DNA of 64,000 bases from Polynucleobacter hirudinilacicola (GCF_002192535.1 NZ_NAIA01000002.1:124001-188000), one strand, 5' to 3'; positions 1 to 7,940 are shown, counted from the stretch's first letter. Notes: generated from the sequence alone by a model not told the origin. Numbers and translations are program-made.

Positions 1-288
1 AACCCAGTTGAACTGAATGTTTTGCCGGGTAGTGAAGTGCCCATAGCCACGATCATATTTGTCAGCAATGAACGCCAGCGTGCGCAATTGTTTAGAGTTA
101 AATAGACCGTATGGAATGGCAATACGCAGCATGTAGGCATGGCGCTGGTAATAAAGACCGTTCTGCAATCTCAGTGGACGAAACTCTTCCTCGGCTAAGC
201 TGCCATTCAGGCGCCTGGCAACTTGGTCTCTGAATTGGGCAACCCGTTGATCTACCAGGGTTTGGTCAATATGGTCATATCTATACAT
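1..288 (-). CDS. cysI: Nitrite/sulfite reductase (hemoprotein), N-terminal part only
   Basis: The gene starts at the ATG whose complement is at 286-288 and runs off the left edge, so only 96 N-terminal residues are visible. They contain NGLYYQRHAYMLRIAIPYG and YDRGYGHFTTRQNIQFNW, the first ferredoxin-like half-domain of siroheme/4Fe-4S assimilatory sulfite or nitrite reductases. Known family members reduce sulfite to sulfide (or nitrite to ammonia) in the cytoplasm. The siroheme and cluster-binding cysteines lie outside the window, so sulfite and nitrite specificity cannot be separated; cysI is the usual name in related betaproteobacteria. Confidence 0.85.
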   Translation of the reverse strand, partial: MYRYDHIDQTLVDQRVAQFRDQVARRLNGSLAEEEFRPLRLQNGLYYQRHAYMLRIAIPYGLFNSKQLRTLAFIADKYDRGYGHFTTRQNIQFNWV

Positions 289-448
289 AGGAAACGATTG
301 TCTAGTTCTTTTGATATTGCTACAAATACTTAAAAGTCGTTTCCATATAGCGATTTAGATATAAAGAGCCTAAAAACCCATTCAAACCTCAAAAGTCTGC
401 TTCAATAGCTTTGAGGGAGTTAAAAAGCATATTGCTATCTCAATGTAT

Positions 449-476
449 TTAAATATATAATTAAAAATATATTTAA
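449..476. promoter_or_regulatory. Palindromic operator candidate for phd-doc
   Basis: A perfect 10-bp inverted repeat, ttaaatatat (449-458) and atatatttaa (467-476), is separated by 8 bp. It ends one base before the TTGGAGG ribosome-binding site (477-483) of the antitoxin gene at 488. Phd-family antitoxins are known to bind palindromes in their own promoter together with Doc, so an autoregulatory operator is the likely role. The extreme AT content means the repeat could also contain the -10 element. Confidence 0.6.
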
Positions 477-487
477 TTGGAGGCTTT

Positions 488-736
488 ATGGAAAACCTAT
501 TAACATCTCTCACCGCATCACTTACAGAGCTGAGGGAGCCGAATAAGGTGATTGCCAGAGCTGGCAATCAGCCTGTAGCGATATTGAATCGTAACGAAGC
601 TATTGGTTATTTTGTGCCCAAAGCTGCTCTGGCCGATATTGAATTGAAACTTGCCTCAAAGGATCAAGTGACTGAGTTTATAAGCTCCAAGTTACCAAAG
701 ATTGATCACGTCTTAGACTACCTTAAAGATAAGTAA
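488..736 (+). CDS. phd: Phd/YefM-family antitoxin
   Basis: This 82-residue protein has the Phd/YefM N-terminal pattern: a short helix, then TELREPNKVIARAGNQPVAI and LNRNEAIGYFVPKAAL, the DNA-binding fold of prevent-host-death antitoxins. The C-terminal part is charged and probably wraps the toxin. The ATG at 488 has a strong TTGGAGG site 4 bp upstream. The stop lies 3 bp before the ATG of a Doc-type toxin, the usual antitoxin-first order. Known function of the family: it neutralises the toxin and represses its own promoter; the palindrome at 449-476 is the likely target. Confidence 0.8.
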   Translation: MENLLTSLTASLTELREPNKVIARAGNQPVAILNRNEAIGYFVPKAALADIELKLASKDQVTEFISSKLPKIDHVLDYLKDK

Positions 737-739
737 TTA

Positions 740-1120
740 ATGGTTCAATTTGTTGTCATTGATGTTGAAAATGTCATATTGATTCATGATGCGGTCATTG
801 GTAAAAAAGAGTTGCGAGGCTTAGCAAAAGATAAATCCTTAGAGGCTACGCTAGAGAGGGTGCATAACCGCTTGCAGTTTGGATTTATTTCGGATGCCTT
901 TGACTTGGCAGCATGCTACGCAACTTTTATCGCTAAAGGGCATTGTTTTAATGATGCGAATAAAAGAACATCAGCTGCAGTACTATTTTTCATACTAACT
1001 GAAAACGGCATTGAGATTAATTTTCCAACTCTTGAGTTGGGTGATTGGATTATTGCAATTGCTTCAGATATGAAGACCGAGGTTGAGCTGGCTGGGTGGC
1101 TAAGGAGCCATACCAGCTAA
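740..1120 (+). CDS. doc: Doc-type (Fic fold) toxin of phd-doc
   Basis: The 126-residue protein carries HCFNDANKR (residues 68-76), the Doc variant of the Fic catalytic motif HxFx(D/N)ANKR. The N-terminal DVENVILIHDAVIG and ATLERVHNRLQFGF segments also fit the Doc fold. Known Doc toxins phosphorylate elongation factor EF-Tu and so stop translation. The gene starts 3 bp after the antitoxin stop and is probably translationally coupled. The His, Asn/Asp, Lys and Arg of the motif are all present, so the toxin appears intact. A plain Fic AMP-transferase is less likely because of the short length and the partner. Confidence 0.85.
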   Translation: MVQFVVIDVENVILIHDAVIGKKELRGLAKDKSLEATLERVHNRLQFGFISDAFDLAACYATFIAKGHCFNDANKRTSAAVLFFILTENGIEINFPTLELGDWIIAIASDMKTEVELAGWLRSHTS

Positions 1121-1126
1121 TTTTTG

Positions 1127-1498
1127 CTAAAACCGAAATTCCCGATAGTGCCTATAGAGGTTGGCAATTGATGCAAAGCCCAGAATGACGATCAAGATTG
1201 AAAAGACGTAATCAATCGTTAGGTAAGTAAAGATGCCCATTTGAATGAGGATTGCAATGCCTATAAAGGCGGCAATCGATCCCAAGGCGACAAGCTTAAA
1301 GTTCGGAATAAAAGCGCCCAAGGTAATGGCGATAAAGACAATATATAAGTCTGAGACGAGTTGATCAGCGGTAACGAAAACCGTGTTGGTAAATTCAGGA
1401 TTAGTAAATTTTCCAATGACGGCTAATGCCAGGATGCCAGCCAAAATAGCAAAGTTCAACTTTGCTTTAGTAACGATTTCTTTGAGCTGATTATTCAT
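1127..1498 (-). CDS. Small integral membrane protein, unknown function
   Basis: The 123-residue protein has about four hydrophobic segments (near residues 14-32, 51-68, 70-90 and 95-112), a short charged N-terminus and a basic C-terminus (YRHYREFRF). No catalytic motif is visible and I do not recognise the family. It lies 14 bp downstream of another small membrane-protein gene on the same strand and probably shares its transcript. Its 3' end faces the doc gene at close range with no clear terminator between them. Confidence 0.55.
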   Translation of the reverse strand: MNNQLKEIVTKAKLNFAILAGILALAVIGKFTNPEFTNTVFVTADQLVSDLYIVFIAITLGAFIPNFKLVALGSIAAFIGIAILIQMGIFTYLTIDYVFSILIVILGFASIANLYRHYREFRF

Positions 1499-1512
1499 GA
1501 TGAGTAACTATT

Positions 1513-1737
1513 TTAAGAGCCGCTACCATTAAATACTAAGGTCATCCCAAGCCACAGCAGGATAAAGGCAACCAGTATGGTCAGACCAATTTTCTTGAGA
1601 AAATATTCTAGGGTATCCATGTAGGCTTCATCGTTACGACCAAACCAACGATCAAAACGTTTCCAAACCAGGCGTCCTACTACTAGCGGCAGGAGCATGG
1701 CAACAATGCCAAAAATAATGGTGAGGGTGTTATCCAT
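1513..1737 (-). CDS. Two-helix small membrane protein, unknown function
   Basis: The 74-residue protein has hydrophobic segments at about residues 5-24 and 50-70, joined by a polar loop rich in Arg, Asp and Trp (WKRFDRWFGRNDEAYMDTLE). I do not recognise the family. It is the first of two small membrane-protein genes read leftward, with 14 bp between them. Codon use resembles the neighbours, and the hydrophobic pattern argues for a real gene. Confidence 0.5.
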   Translation of the reverse strand: MDNTLTIIFGIVAMLLPLVVGRLVWKRFDRWFGRNDEAYMDTLEYFLKKIGLTILVAFILLWLGMTLVFNGSGS

Positions 1738-1793
1738 CAGTTGATTTCTTTCTTACTAAATACTGTTTGTGCTGTTTGGTTAGCGCTTGTTTA

Positions 1794-2702
1794 TCAATTC
1801 GGTGCTGCAAAGTCATACAGGATACAGGGGTTGTCGACCAGGATCGATTTTCTAAGATTTTCATCGACAACCCATGATCCCAATAGATCACATAGATCGG
1901 CATCATGGGGCATTTGCTTCTTGACCATGACATGGGGCCAATCTGTTCCCCACACTAGCCTACGGGGGTTTGCCTTGATCACAGCGTCATTCAATGGGCG
2001 CATATCCAGATAGGGAAGACCACCATCGCAAATCCGATAAGGTCCCGTCATTTTGGCCCAAGCACGGTTACTTTTGAGAAGCTCTAAAAGTCCCAAGAAA
2101 CCCTCATTCTGGATTCCATGTTTTGCATGGGAGTAACCAAAATGCCCAAAGACTAAATCTACCGGAAAATTTTCAAACACTTTAGCTAGATCGGGATATT
2201 CATTCACATGCATCAGTAACTCTAGATGCCAGCCAAAAGGTTTGATGCGGTTGGCCAAATCTTTTAAATTTTGAATGGGTAGCTCAGCAGATTTATCGGC
2301 AACATCAACAATATTGCAGCGAATGCCACGGACGCCAGCACTGTGCAGTTCTTCTAAGTAGGCGTCAGTGATGTCTTGGAGGTTACTCGGAATCACTGCT
2401 ACCCCGCGCAATTGCTCAGGATAGATATTGAGTGCAGCAAGCATCGCGCGATTGTCTGTGCCATACACACTGGGTTGTACTAGCACTGCGCGATCTACGC
2501 CCAACATCTTGAGTAAGTCTTTGTAACTTTCTAGTGTGGCATCAGGCGGTGTATAGATGCGCTCTTGCGCATACGGATATTGGCTAGCTGGCCCGCAAAC
2601 GTGGGCATGACAGTCTACTGCCCCAGATGGAAATGCGATTTTGGGAGATCTGATTTCTGGATCGGGGGCTTGGCACAGGGGTGCTGAAGCGGTTTGAGTC
2701 AA
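1794..2702 (-). CDS. Amidohydrolase-family TIM-barrel hydrolase (LigI/COG3618-like)
   Basis: The 302-residue protein has the marks of the amidohydrolase-2 family: an N-terminal metal motif VDCHAHVCGP, a strand with DLVFGHFGYSH, and a C-terminal LVWGTDWPH supplying the late catalytic Asp. Relatives include 2-pyrone-4,6-dicarboxylate lactonase LigI and other lactonases of aromatic or sugar-acid breakdown; the substrate here is not readable. It ends a two-gene unit, starting 9 bp after the stop of a Bug-type binding protein at 2712-3716. This pairing suggests uptake and hydrolysis of a carboxylate. A role with pcaD is possible, but that gene is divergent. Confidence 0.75.
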   Translation of the reverse strand: MTQTASAPLCQAPDPEIRSPKIAFPSGAVDCHAHVCGPASQYPYAQERIYTPPDATLESYKDLLKMLGVDRAVLVQPSVYGTDNRAMLAALNIYPEQLRGVAVIPSNLQDITDAYLEELHSAGVRGIRCNIVDVADKSAELPIQNLKDLANRIKPFGWHLELLMHVNEYPDLAKVFENFPVDLVFGHFGYSHAKHGIQNEGFLGLLELLKSNRAWAKMTGPYRICDGGLPYLDMRPLNDAVIKANPRRLVWGTDWPHVMVKKQMPHDADLCDLLGSWVVDENLRKSILVDNPCILYDFAAPN

Positions 2703-2711
2703 AGCAATTCT

Positions 2712-3716
2712 TTATTGCGGTTCGATATTCGCTTCTTTGGCAATCTTTTGATACTTCGCCATTTCTTCACGAACAAACTTACCAAATTCTGCAGGGCTCA
2801 TTGGGGTTGCTTTAATGCCTTTAGTTTCATAAGCAGTTTTGACTTCGGGATCTTGCATCGATTGATTGATATCGATGTTGATCTTTTTAATTACTGCAGC
2901 TGGAGTTCCTGCGGGAGCCCACACACCAAACCAAAGACCAATTTCAAAAGCGGGATAGCCTTGCTCAGCAATGCTGGCAATCTCTGGAACTGCGGCATTA
3001 CGAGTTTTACTAGTAATGCCTAAAGCGCGCACTTTGCCACCTTTGAGTTGACCAATGGCTGTATCAAGTGGCGCCATATAAAAAGCCGTGCGACCAGACA
3101 TCGTGTCGGCAATGGCTTCAGGAGATCCTTTGTAAGGCACATGAATGAGTTTGATGCCCATGATCTGATTGAAGTATTCAGCGGCCAAATGGGTGGAGCT
3201 ACCAACACCAGCAGAAGCAAAAGTAATTTCTCCTGGCTTGGATTTAGCAGCAATCACTAGATCTCGAATACTTTGATAAGGACCATCTGCTGCCGTAATC
3301 ATCACGTAAGGAGTCTGCCCAAGAATAGCGACATCGACCAAGCTCTTGAGTGGGTCATAAGGCAGTTTCTTATAGATTGCTGGATTAGCTGCATACGATG
3401 CGGATTGCACGAGCAAGGTATAGCCATCTGGCTCTGAGTTCACTACCACGCCAGTGCCAATCAATCCGCCGGCACCAGGGCGATTTTCAATAATGACCGA
3501 TTGCTTCCAGGTTTCAGAAAGATTTTTTGCCACTACCCGCCCAGCGATATCTGCGCCAGAGCCGGTTGTTAATGGAACTACCATTTTGACAGTGCGGTTA
3601 GGATAGTTCTGCGCATGGCTTTGGTGGCTAATGCTTGCTAGAGCAAGAAAGCCCAAAGCTAAGAATGATTTTCCGAGTTTGAGGGTGTACTGGCCCTGAT
3701 TAGGTAATGTAAACAT
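2712..3716 (-). CDS. Bug-family (TctC-like) periplasmic substrate-binding protein
   Basis: The 334-residue protein begins with a secretion signal (basic start, hydrophobic core FLALGFLALASI, cleavage near SHAQ) and continues with YPNRTVKMVVPLTTGSGADI, the typical Bug/TctC opening. IIENRPGAGGLIGT and the later IHVPYKGSPEAIADTMSG and PEIASIAEQGYPAFEIGLWFG are further family hallmarks. These proteins bind carboxylates for tripartite tricarboxylate transporters. No TctA or TctB membrane gene lies nearby, so this is an orphan binding protein, which is common in Burkholderiales. It precedes a metal-dependent hydrolase in one transcription unit. Confidence 0.88.
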   Translation of the reverse strand: MFTLPNQGQYTLKLGKSFLALGFLALASISHQSHAQNYPNRTVKMVVPLTTGSGADIAGRVVAKNLSETWKQSVIIENRPGAGGLIGTGVVVNSEPDGYTLLVQSASYAANPAIYKKLPYDPLKSLVDVAILGQTPYVMITAADGPYQSIRDLVIAAKSKPGEITFASAGVGSSTHLAAEYFNQIMGIKLIHVPYKGSPEAIADTMSGRTAFYMAPLDTAIGQLKGGKVRALGITSKTRNAAVPEIASIAEQGYPAFEIGLWFGVWAPAGTPAAVIKKINIDINQSMQDPEVKTAYETKGIKATPMSPAEFGKFVREEMAKYQKIAKEANIEPQ

Positions 3717-3826
3717 AATGTCTCCTTGGTGTTTTTATCGTTTTTTATAGTTTCATCGGATAATCTAACATGCTCTAGTCAATAGATAAATAGAAGCTGG
3801 CAGAAATACAGAGAAGGTGGAGACAA

Positions 3827-4642
3827 ATGACACAAATGCATGATGCCCAGACCGTCAAGGTAAATGGGGTAGATATCGCCTACCGATTTGATGGTCCTAA
3901 AGATGGCCGTGTTTTATTGGTAGCAAATAGCTTAATGGCCAATGGCAGTATGTGGGATTGGAATGTGCCTGCATTGGCCGATCGCTACCGTGTACTGCGC
4001 TATGACAAAAGAGGGCATGGACAGTCGGCAGTTAGCCCTGGCCCATACACCATTGCCCAATTAGCAGATGATGCAGTTGGACTATTAGACGCGCTCGGAA
4101 TTGCAAAAGCCCACTTTATGGGTTTATCTATTGGCGGCATGATTGGCCAGCAATTAGGCGCCCGCTATCCAGAGCGTATTTATTCCCTATCACTTTGTAA
4201 CACCGCTTCTGAAATGCCACCACGCAGTTTGTGGGAAGAGCGTTTTGAGATTGCGCGCACACAAGGTATTGCCGGATTAGTTGATGGCACGATCAAGCGT
4301 TGGTTCACTGCGCCATTTATCGAGCGCGCTCCCGGTGATATTGAAAAAGTGCGCCAAATGATTTTGGCTACTAATGCAGATGGCTATATGGGTTGCGGCA
4401 GTGCCGTGCGCGATATGGCGCAAAGTACGATGCTTCTCAAGATTAAAACACCTACTTTGGTTCTCTCCGGTAGACATGACCCAGCCTGTACAGTAGATCA
4501 AGGCACTGTTTTACATCGCCTCATTGATGGCTCTAAGATGGTGGTGCTTGAAGATGCAGCGCACTTATCCAATATTGAGCAGCCTGCCGCATTTAATCGC
4601 ACAGTACGAGAATTTATCGACTCTGTAGATCAGACTTTGTAA
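3827..4642 (+). CDS. pcaD: 3-oxoadipate enol-lactonase (alpha/beta hydrolase)
   Basis: The 271-residue alpha/beta hydrolase has the nucleophile elbow GLSIGGM (Ser101), an acid residue in SGRHDPACTV, and a catalytic His in EDAAHLSNIEQP. The arrangement YDKRGHGQSAV followed by YTIAQLADDAVGLLDALG is characteristic of PcaD, which hydrolyses 3-oxoadipate enol-lactone to 3-oxoadipate in protocatechuate degradation. GGTGGAGACAA just before the ATG gives a good ribosome-binding site. No other pca gene is adjacent, so the exact substrate is inferred from family resemblance. It is divergent from the Bug-protein gene. Confidence 0.75.
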   Translation: MTQMHDAQTVKVNGVDIAYRFDGPKDGRVLLVANSLMANGSMWDWNVPALADRYRVLRYDKRGHGQSAVSPGPYTIAQLADDAVGLLDALGIAKAHFMGLSIGGMIGQQLGARYPERIYSLSLCNTASEMPPRSLWEERFEIARTQGIAGLVDGTIKRWFTAPFIERAPGDIEKVRQMILATNADGYMGCGSAVRDMAQSTMLLKIKTPTLVLSGRHDPACTVDQGTVLHRLIDGSKMVVLEDAAHLSNIEQPAAFNRTVREFIDSVDQTL

Positions 4643-4692
4643 GACCCGATATTTTTTCAGAAATTTAATTGCATGAACTTTAGAAAGCACCC

Positions 4693-5296
4693 ATGACCGA
4701 ACTATCCAGCACTCAAATACAAGAGATCCGCACGCAAGTATTGGGCGCGGCCGCAAAAGTGCCTGGCGCGCTCATTGGCCTGGGAATCTTGTTTGTTCTT
4801 CTGGGGATGATTGGCATTGCCGGACAGACCTTATTCTCATTTGTATCGATTAACGTTCTAGGCATCTTTTTGTTTGCAGGCGGCGTTTTGCAAGCAGTAC
4901 ATGCGATGAAGTCCAAGGGTTGGAAAAGTGTGGGCGTCCAAATGCTCTTGGCTATTTTGTATATAGCTGCTGCAATCTTCACCTGGTCATTTCCGATTCC
5001 TGCACTGGAGGCCATTACCTTATGGATGGCAGCCATTTTTTTTTGCAACCGGTGTGCTGCGATTAATTACTGCATTTCAGCATCGTCATTTTAATGAATG
5101 GATTTGGTTAGTACTTTCTTCCGCAATTTCCATTTTGATGGGTGCGCTCATCATGAATAGCTTTCCAGCATCAAGCCTGTGGTTACCAGGTTTACTCATC
5201 GCCATTGAATTAATATTACAAGGCTGGTCTTTACTATTCCTAGGCTTGGCAGCTAAGTCAGTGGCGAAGACGGTAACTGAGTCATTAACTAAGTAA
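4693..5296 (+). pseudogene. HdeD-family membrane protein with a +1 frameshift
   Basis: Two overlapping reading frames together give an HdeD-like (DUF308) protein of about 200 residues with six hydrophobic helices. The first frame covers residues 1 to about 118, ending in WMAAIFF. The second continues with ATGVLRLITAFQHRHF and on to the stop at 5294-5296. The break is a run of nine T at 5036-5044; eight T would restore one frame. Without correction the protein loses its last two helices. HdeD proteins are linked to acid resistance in enterobacteria; the role here is unknown. A sequencing error, a recent mutation or slippage-based switching could explain the break. Confidence 0.75.
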
Positions 5297-5342
5297 TTCT
5301 CGAACCAATCTCATAAGTCATTAGATATAAAGAGCAGACATC

Positions 5343-5522
5343 ATGACAATGAAAAAAACCGACCTGTATAAGAACCTAGCCTTAACTACTGCTCAGCGGA
5401 TGAAAAATGCTGCCAAGACTCCCAAGCTTGGGGCTGCTGAAGCAAAAGCGAAAACTAAAAAAGAGCTAGCAGAGTCAAACCCGATGCTAGCTTCTTTAAT
5501 GGGCAAGAAGAAAACGAAGTAA
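5343..5522 (+). CDS. Small basic protein, unknown function
   Basis: An open frame of 59 codons starts ATGACAATGAAA after a weak purine-rich stretch (AAAGAGCAG). The product is very rich in Lys and Ala (LGAAEAKAKTKKELAESN) and ends MGKKKTK. No domain is recognisable; the composition suggests a soluble, largely helical or disordered polypeptide that might bind nucleic acid. It fills the gap between the HdeD-like gene and the acyltransferase on the same strand. Good spacing and ordinary codon use support it, but small size limits certainty. Confidence 0.5.
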   Translation: MTMKKTDLYKNLALTTAQRMKNAAKTPKLGAAEAKAKTKKELAESNPMLASLMGKKKTK

Positions 5523-5550
5523 ATATTTCTGCCGATCGCTAGGAAATTAC

Positions 5551-6606
5551 TTGAAGCAATCCTCATCACTTCTTCTAATTGATTTTTTAAAGGTCTTTGC
5601 GGCTCTTCTGATTATTCTTCACCATTTATCGAGTTATGGGCAGATTGCAGAGGATGCTCGTAAGGCTTTACCCGGCATCATGAATTGGCTTTTTGAGTAC
5701 GGTCGCTTTGCTGTACAAATATTCTTAGTGATGGCGGGTTATTTAGCTGCCCAGTCTTTAACTCGCTATGCTAATGTCAAATTTAGCGCACAAGGATTAC
5801 TCAAGGTCATCCTCAATCGCTATTTACGCCTCTTTGCTCCCTATGCTGCCGCATTAATCTTCACGATTGCCTGTGCTTATATTGCGCGCTTTTGGGTCAA
5901 TGATGAATTCGTGGGTGAATCTGAAACGCTCTCCCAATTTTTAGCCCACCTCTTTTTTATTCAAGGAATTTTGGGCTTGGATTCTATCTCCGCAGGTGCT
6001 TGGTATATCGCGATTGATTGGCAGTTGTATTCAGTGTTGGCTATTTTGTTGATTTCCTTTCCAAGATATCAGGCAGTCATTTGGGTGATTAGCATGCTAG
6101 CAGTGAGTTCACTTTTGTTCTTTAATCGCTCTGGTACGTATGAGGCCTACTTTATCTATTTCATTGGCTCTTACAGCTTAGGGGTCTTGGCCTACCTAGC
6201 TAAGTGCTTTGATAATCAGGGCGTGAATCGCCTAGCCAAAATCGCGCTATTACTCATCGGAATCATCATTGTCATCTCCTCCTTTCAAGAAATTTGGCTT
6301 AGAAATTTTTTAGCCTGGTTCGTTGCAATAGCATTGCTATTTTGGGGAAATAAATCATATCCATCTGCAGATAGCAAAATGCTAGAAGCAATTGCTTGGG
6401 GAAGTCAGCGTTCTTATTGTGCGTTTCTGATTCACTTTGCATTAATCTTGCTAGCTAATACGCTATACATTGCAACAGGCATGTACATGCATGAAAGCGG
6501 GATGCTAGCGATTGCCTTGATGTTGGGGGTAGTGGGGTGCAGCATGATTGCTGCCAACTATTTATATCGCGCTGTTGAGGTACCGGCGCTGCGCCTCAAA
6601 ATCTAA
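5551..6606 (+). CDS. Acyltransferase 3 family membrane protein (OafA/YrhL-like)
   Basis: The 351-residue protein starts at TTG (5551) and has about ten hydrophobic segments. The opening LLLIDFLKVFAALLIILHH contains the family's conserved membrane His pair region, and AGAWYIAIDWQLY is the typical central motif. Acyltransferase 3 proteins transfer acetyl or other acyl groups to sugars of O-antigen, peptidoglycan or exopolysaccharides in the inner membrane. The acceptor cannot be deduced; no glycan cluster is near. It ends 17 bp before the convergent darP gene. Confidence 0.8.
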   Translation: MKQSSSLLLIDFLKVFAALLIILHHLSSYGQIAEDARKALPGIMNWLFEYGRFAVQIFLVMAGYLAAQSLTRYANVKFSAQGLLKVILNRYLRLFAPYAAALIFTIACAYIARFWVNDEFVGESETLSQFLAHLFFIQGILGLDSISAGAWYIAIDWQLYSVLAILLISFPRYQAVIWVISMLAVSSLLFFNRSGTYEAYFIYFIGSYSLGVLAYLAKCFDNQGVNRLAKIALLLIGIIIVISSFQEIWLRNFLAWFVAIALLFWGNKSYPSADSKMLEAIAWGSQRSYCAFLIHFALILLANTLYIATGMYMHESGMLAIALMLGVVGCSMIAANYLYRAVEVPALRLKI

Positions 6607-6623
6607 ATCTAGACTTACGTTAT

Positions 6624-7151
6624 CTAGAGTCCCATGTCCTTTAAAACTCGGAAGATTTCTCGATAAGCCTTAGGTGGCTTATTTTGCTCTTTTTCTCTGC
6701 GGGCATTGCGAATCAGAGTGCGCATATTCTGAATATCCATATCGGGATATTGCTCAATCATTTTGGTGAAAGCTTCATCATTGGCAATTAAGCGATCGCG
6801 ATAGCTTTCCAAAAAATGTAATTTAGCAGTCTCTGCCTTGCTCACCCCTTGAATAGCATCTAAACGTTTTTGAATAGCATCTAACTCTTCTTCATCCAAA
6901 AAACGCATGAGCTTGCCAAGATATTGCTTATGTCGACGAATCGCCTCAAAGCTTTTGATCTTATTGGTTTCTGCAATCGCTACTTTGATGGCTTCATCTA
7001 AAGGAATCGTTTTGAGGGCATCGCTACTTAAGGCTGCCAAGACTTCTGCCAATTTCTGGCGTTCCGTCATTTGGCGCTTTAGCTCAGACTTGCTAGGGCC
7101 TTCATCAGCCTCAACAACTTTGGGTGTGCGATTCTTCTCATTAATATGCAT
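6624..7151 (-). CDS. darP: Dual-action ribosomal maturation protein DarP (YjgA, DUF615)
   Basis: The 175-residue protein is rich in charged helices and has the DUF615 pattern: PSKSELKRQMTERQKLAEVL near the N-terminus, then IRRHKQYLGKLMRFLDEEEL, and a C-terminal LIRNARREKEQNKPPKAYRE. The known E. coli protein binds late 50S assembly intermediates around the peptidyl-transferase centre and helps 23S rRNA maturation. The length matches the family. Its partner PmbA, often adjacent in other proteobacteria, is not in this window. It is read toward the left, separate from the downstream acyltransferase. Confidence 0.9.
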   Translation of the reverse strand: MHINEKNRTPKVVEADEGPSKSELKRQMTERQKLAEVLAALSSDALKTIPLDEAIKVAIAETNKIKSFEAIRRHKQYLGKLMRFLDEEELDAIQKRLDAIQGVSKAETAKLHFLESYRDRLIANDEAFTKMIEQYPDMDIQNMRTLIRNARREKEQNKPPKAYREIFRVLKDMGL

Positions 7152-7181
7152 ATGACTATTTTAGACGGGTATTGGACTTAA

Positions 7182-7499
7182 CTACTCTTTGCTGATTTTC
7201 TGCTTTAGAAGTTTCAGATCAGCGCTAGAGAATAATTGGCTTCTTCCAATGATTGATGTGGGCTTCAATCTGCCTGCCTGAACATATCTGCGCAAGGTTG
7301 GAAGCGAGACCTCTAAAAATTCTGCAGCCTCTTCTGCTGAAAAGGTCGCATTTCTTAGATGCCCAAATACTTGTTCATGCGTGTATTCAGTTTCCTGGAA
7401 GGCATTTATTGCAATTAAAGAAAAAAATTTAATACGTTCTTTTGACGGCATCCTTTGAACGAGAGCAAATAGATCCTCAGCACTCATATATTGAGTCAT
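7182..7499 (-). CDS. Excisionase-like HTH antitoxin of a RelE-type pair
   Basis: The 105-residue protein has a C-terminal MerR/excisionase-type helix-turn-helix: FSAEEAAEFLEVSLPTLRRY followed by VQAGRLKPTSIIGRSQLFSS. The N-terminal half (ALVQRMPSKERIKFFSLIAI) is a helical region that could contact the toxin. It lies 40 bp downstream of a RelE-fold toxin gene. A GAGGT site sits 7 bp before the ATG, so it is probably translated independently of the toxin. Toxin-first order resembles higBA. The likely role is neutralising the toxin and repressing the shared promoter at 7842-7859. Confidence 0.7.
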   Translation of the reverse strand: MTQYMSAEDLFALVQRMPSKERIKFFSLIAINAFQETEYTHEQVFGHLRNATFSAEEAAEFLEVSLPTLRRYVQAGRLKPTSIIGRSQLFSSADLKLLKQKISKE

Positions 7500-7539
7500 A
7501 TGTAGACCTCACTTTTTAAATTGAAATGGCTTGAACTTA

Positions 7540-7842
7540 TCATTTGAACCTAATAGATTTTTTTAATCTTGTATAAAAATTTTCATGAGGCCCTATTTGG
7601 GAAAATTCTATCCAAGTTATTTCGGTGGCACCCTCAAAATGATCATATTGATAAGCCATCAAATATTCCTGTGTATTAAAGCGAAATTTATAAACAAATA
7701 CTCCCTGGAGATCCCCATGCTTTTGTTGGCCTATCCTGGGATCATTACAAACTTCAGTAACTCTAATTTCTATTGCTAACTGCAAAGGCTTGGAGGCCTT
7801 TTTTACAAATTGGGCAAAAGCTTTTCTATAGGTAGTTCTCAT
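7540..7842 (-). CDS. RelE/HigB-like toxin
   Basis: The 100-residue protein has the compact basic RelE/ParE fold pattern: a helical start (YRKAFAQFVKKASKPLQLAI), then GQQKHGDLQGVFVYKFRFNT and a strand-rich EYLMAYQY, ending QIGPHENFYTRLKKSIRFK. Most RelE toxins cut mRNA on the ribosome; which residues are catalytic here cannot be fixed by eye. The ATG directly abuts an 18-bp palindrome and has no Shine-Dalgarno sequence, so the mRNA may be leaderless. It forms a two-gene unit with the HTH antitoxin downstream. Confidence 0.72.
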   Translation of the reverse strand: MRTTYRKAFAQFVKKASKPLQLAIEIRVTEVCNDPRIGQQKHGDLQGVFVYKFRFNTQEYLMAYQYDHFEGATEITWIEFSQIGPHENFYTRLKKSIRFK

Positions 7843-7859
7843 GATCTAATATTAGATCA
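7842..7859 (-). promoter_or_regulatory. 18-bp palindromic operator overlapping the toxin promoter
   Basis: The sequence tgatctaatattagatca is a perfect 18-bp palindrome that begins at the first base of the toxin start codon. Read on the minus strand it contains TAATAT, six bases before the ATG, with TTGTTA 17 bp further upstream. This places a predicted transcription start at the A of the ATG. A repressor bound here would cover the -10 box. The palindrome is seen directly; the leaderless promoter is inference. Confidence 0.6.
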
Positions 7860-7940
7860 AAAATGATTCTATAACAAATCAACAAAAGTGACAAGAAATA
7901 CCTGATTTTTTGTATTGGTAAATAATAGGCAGCAAAGCAT

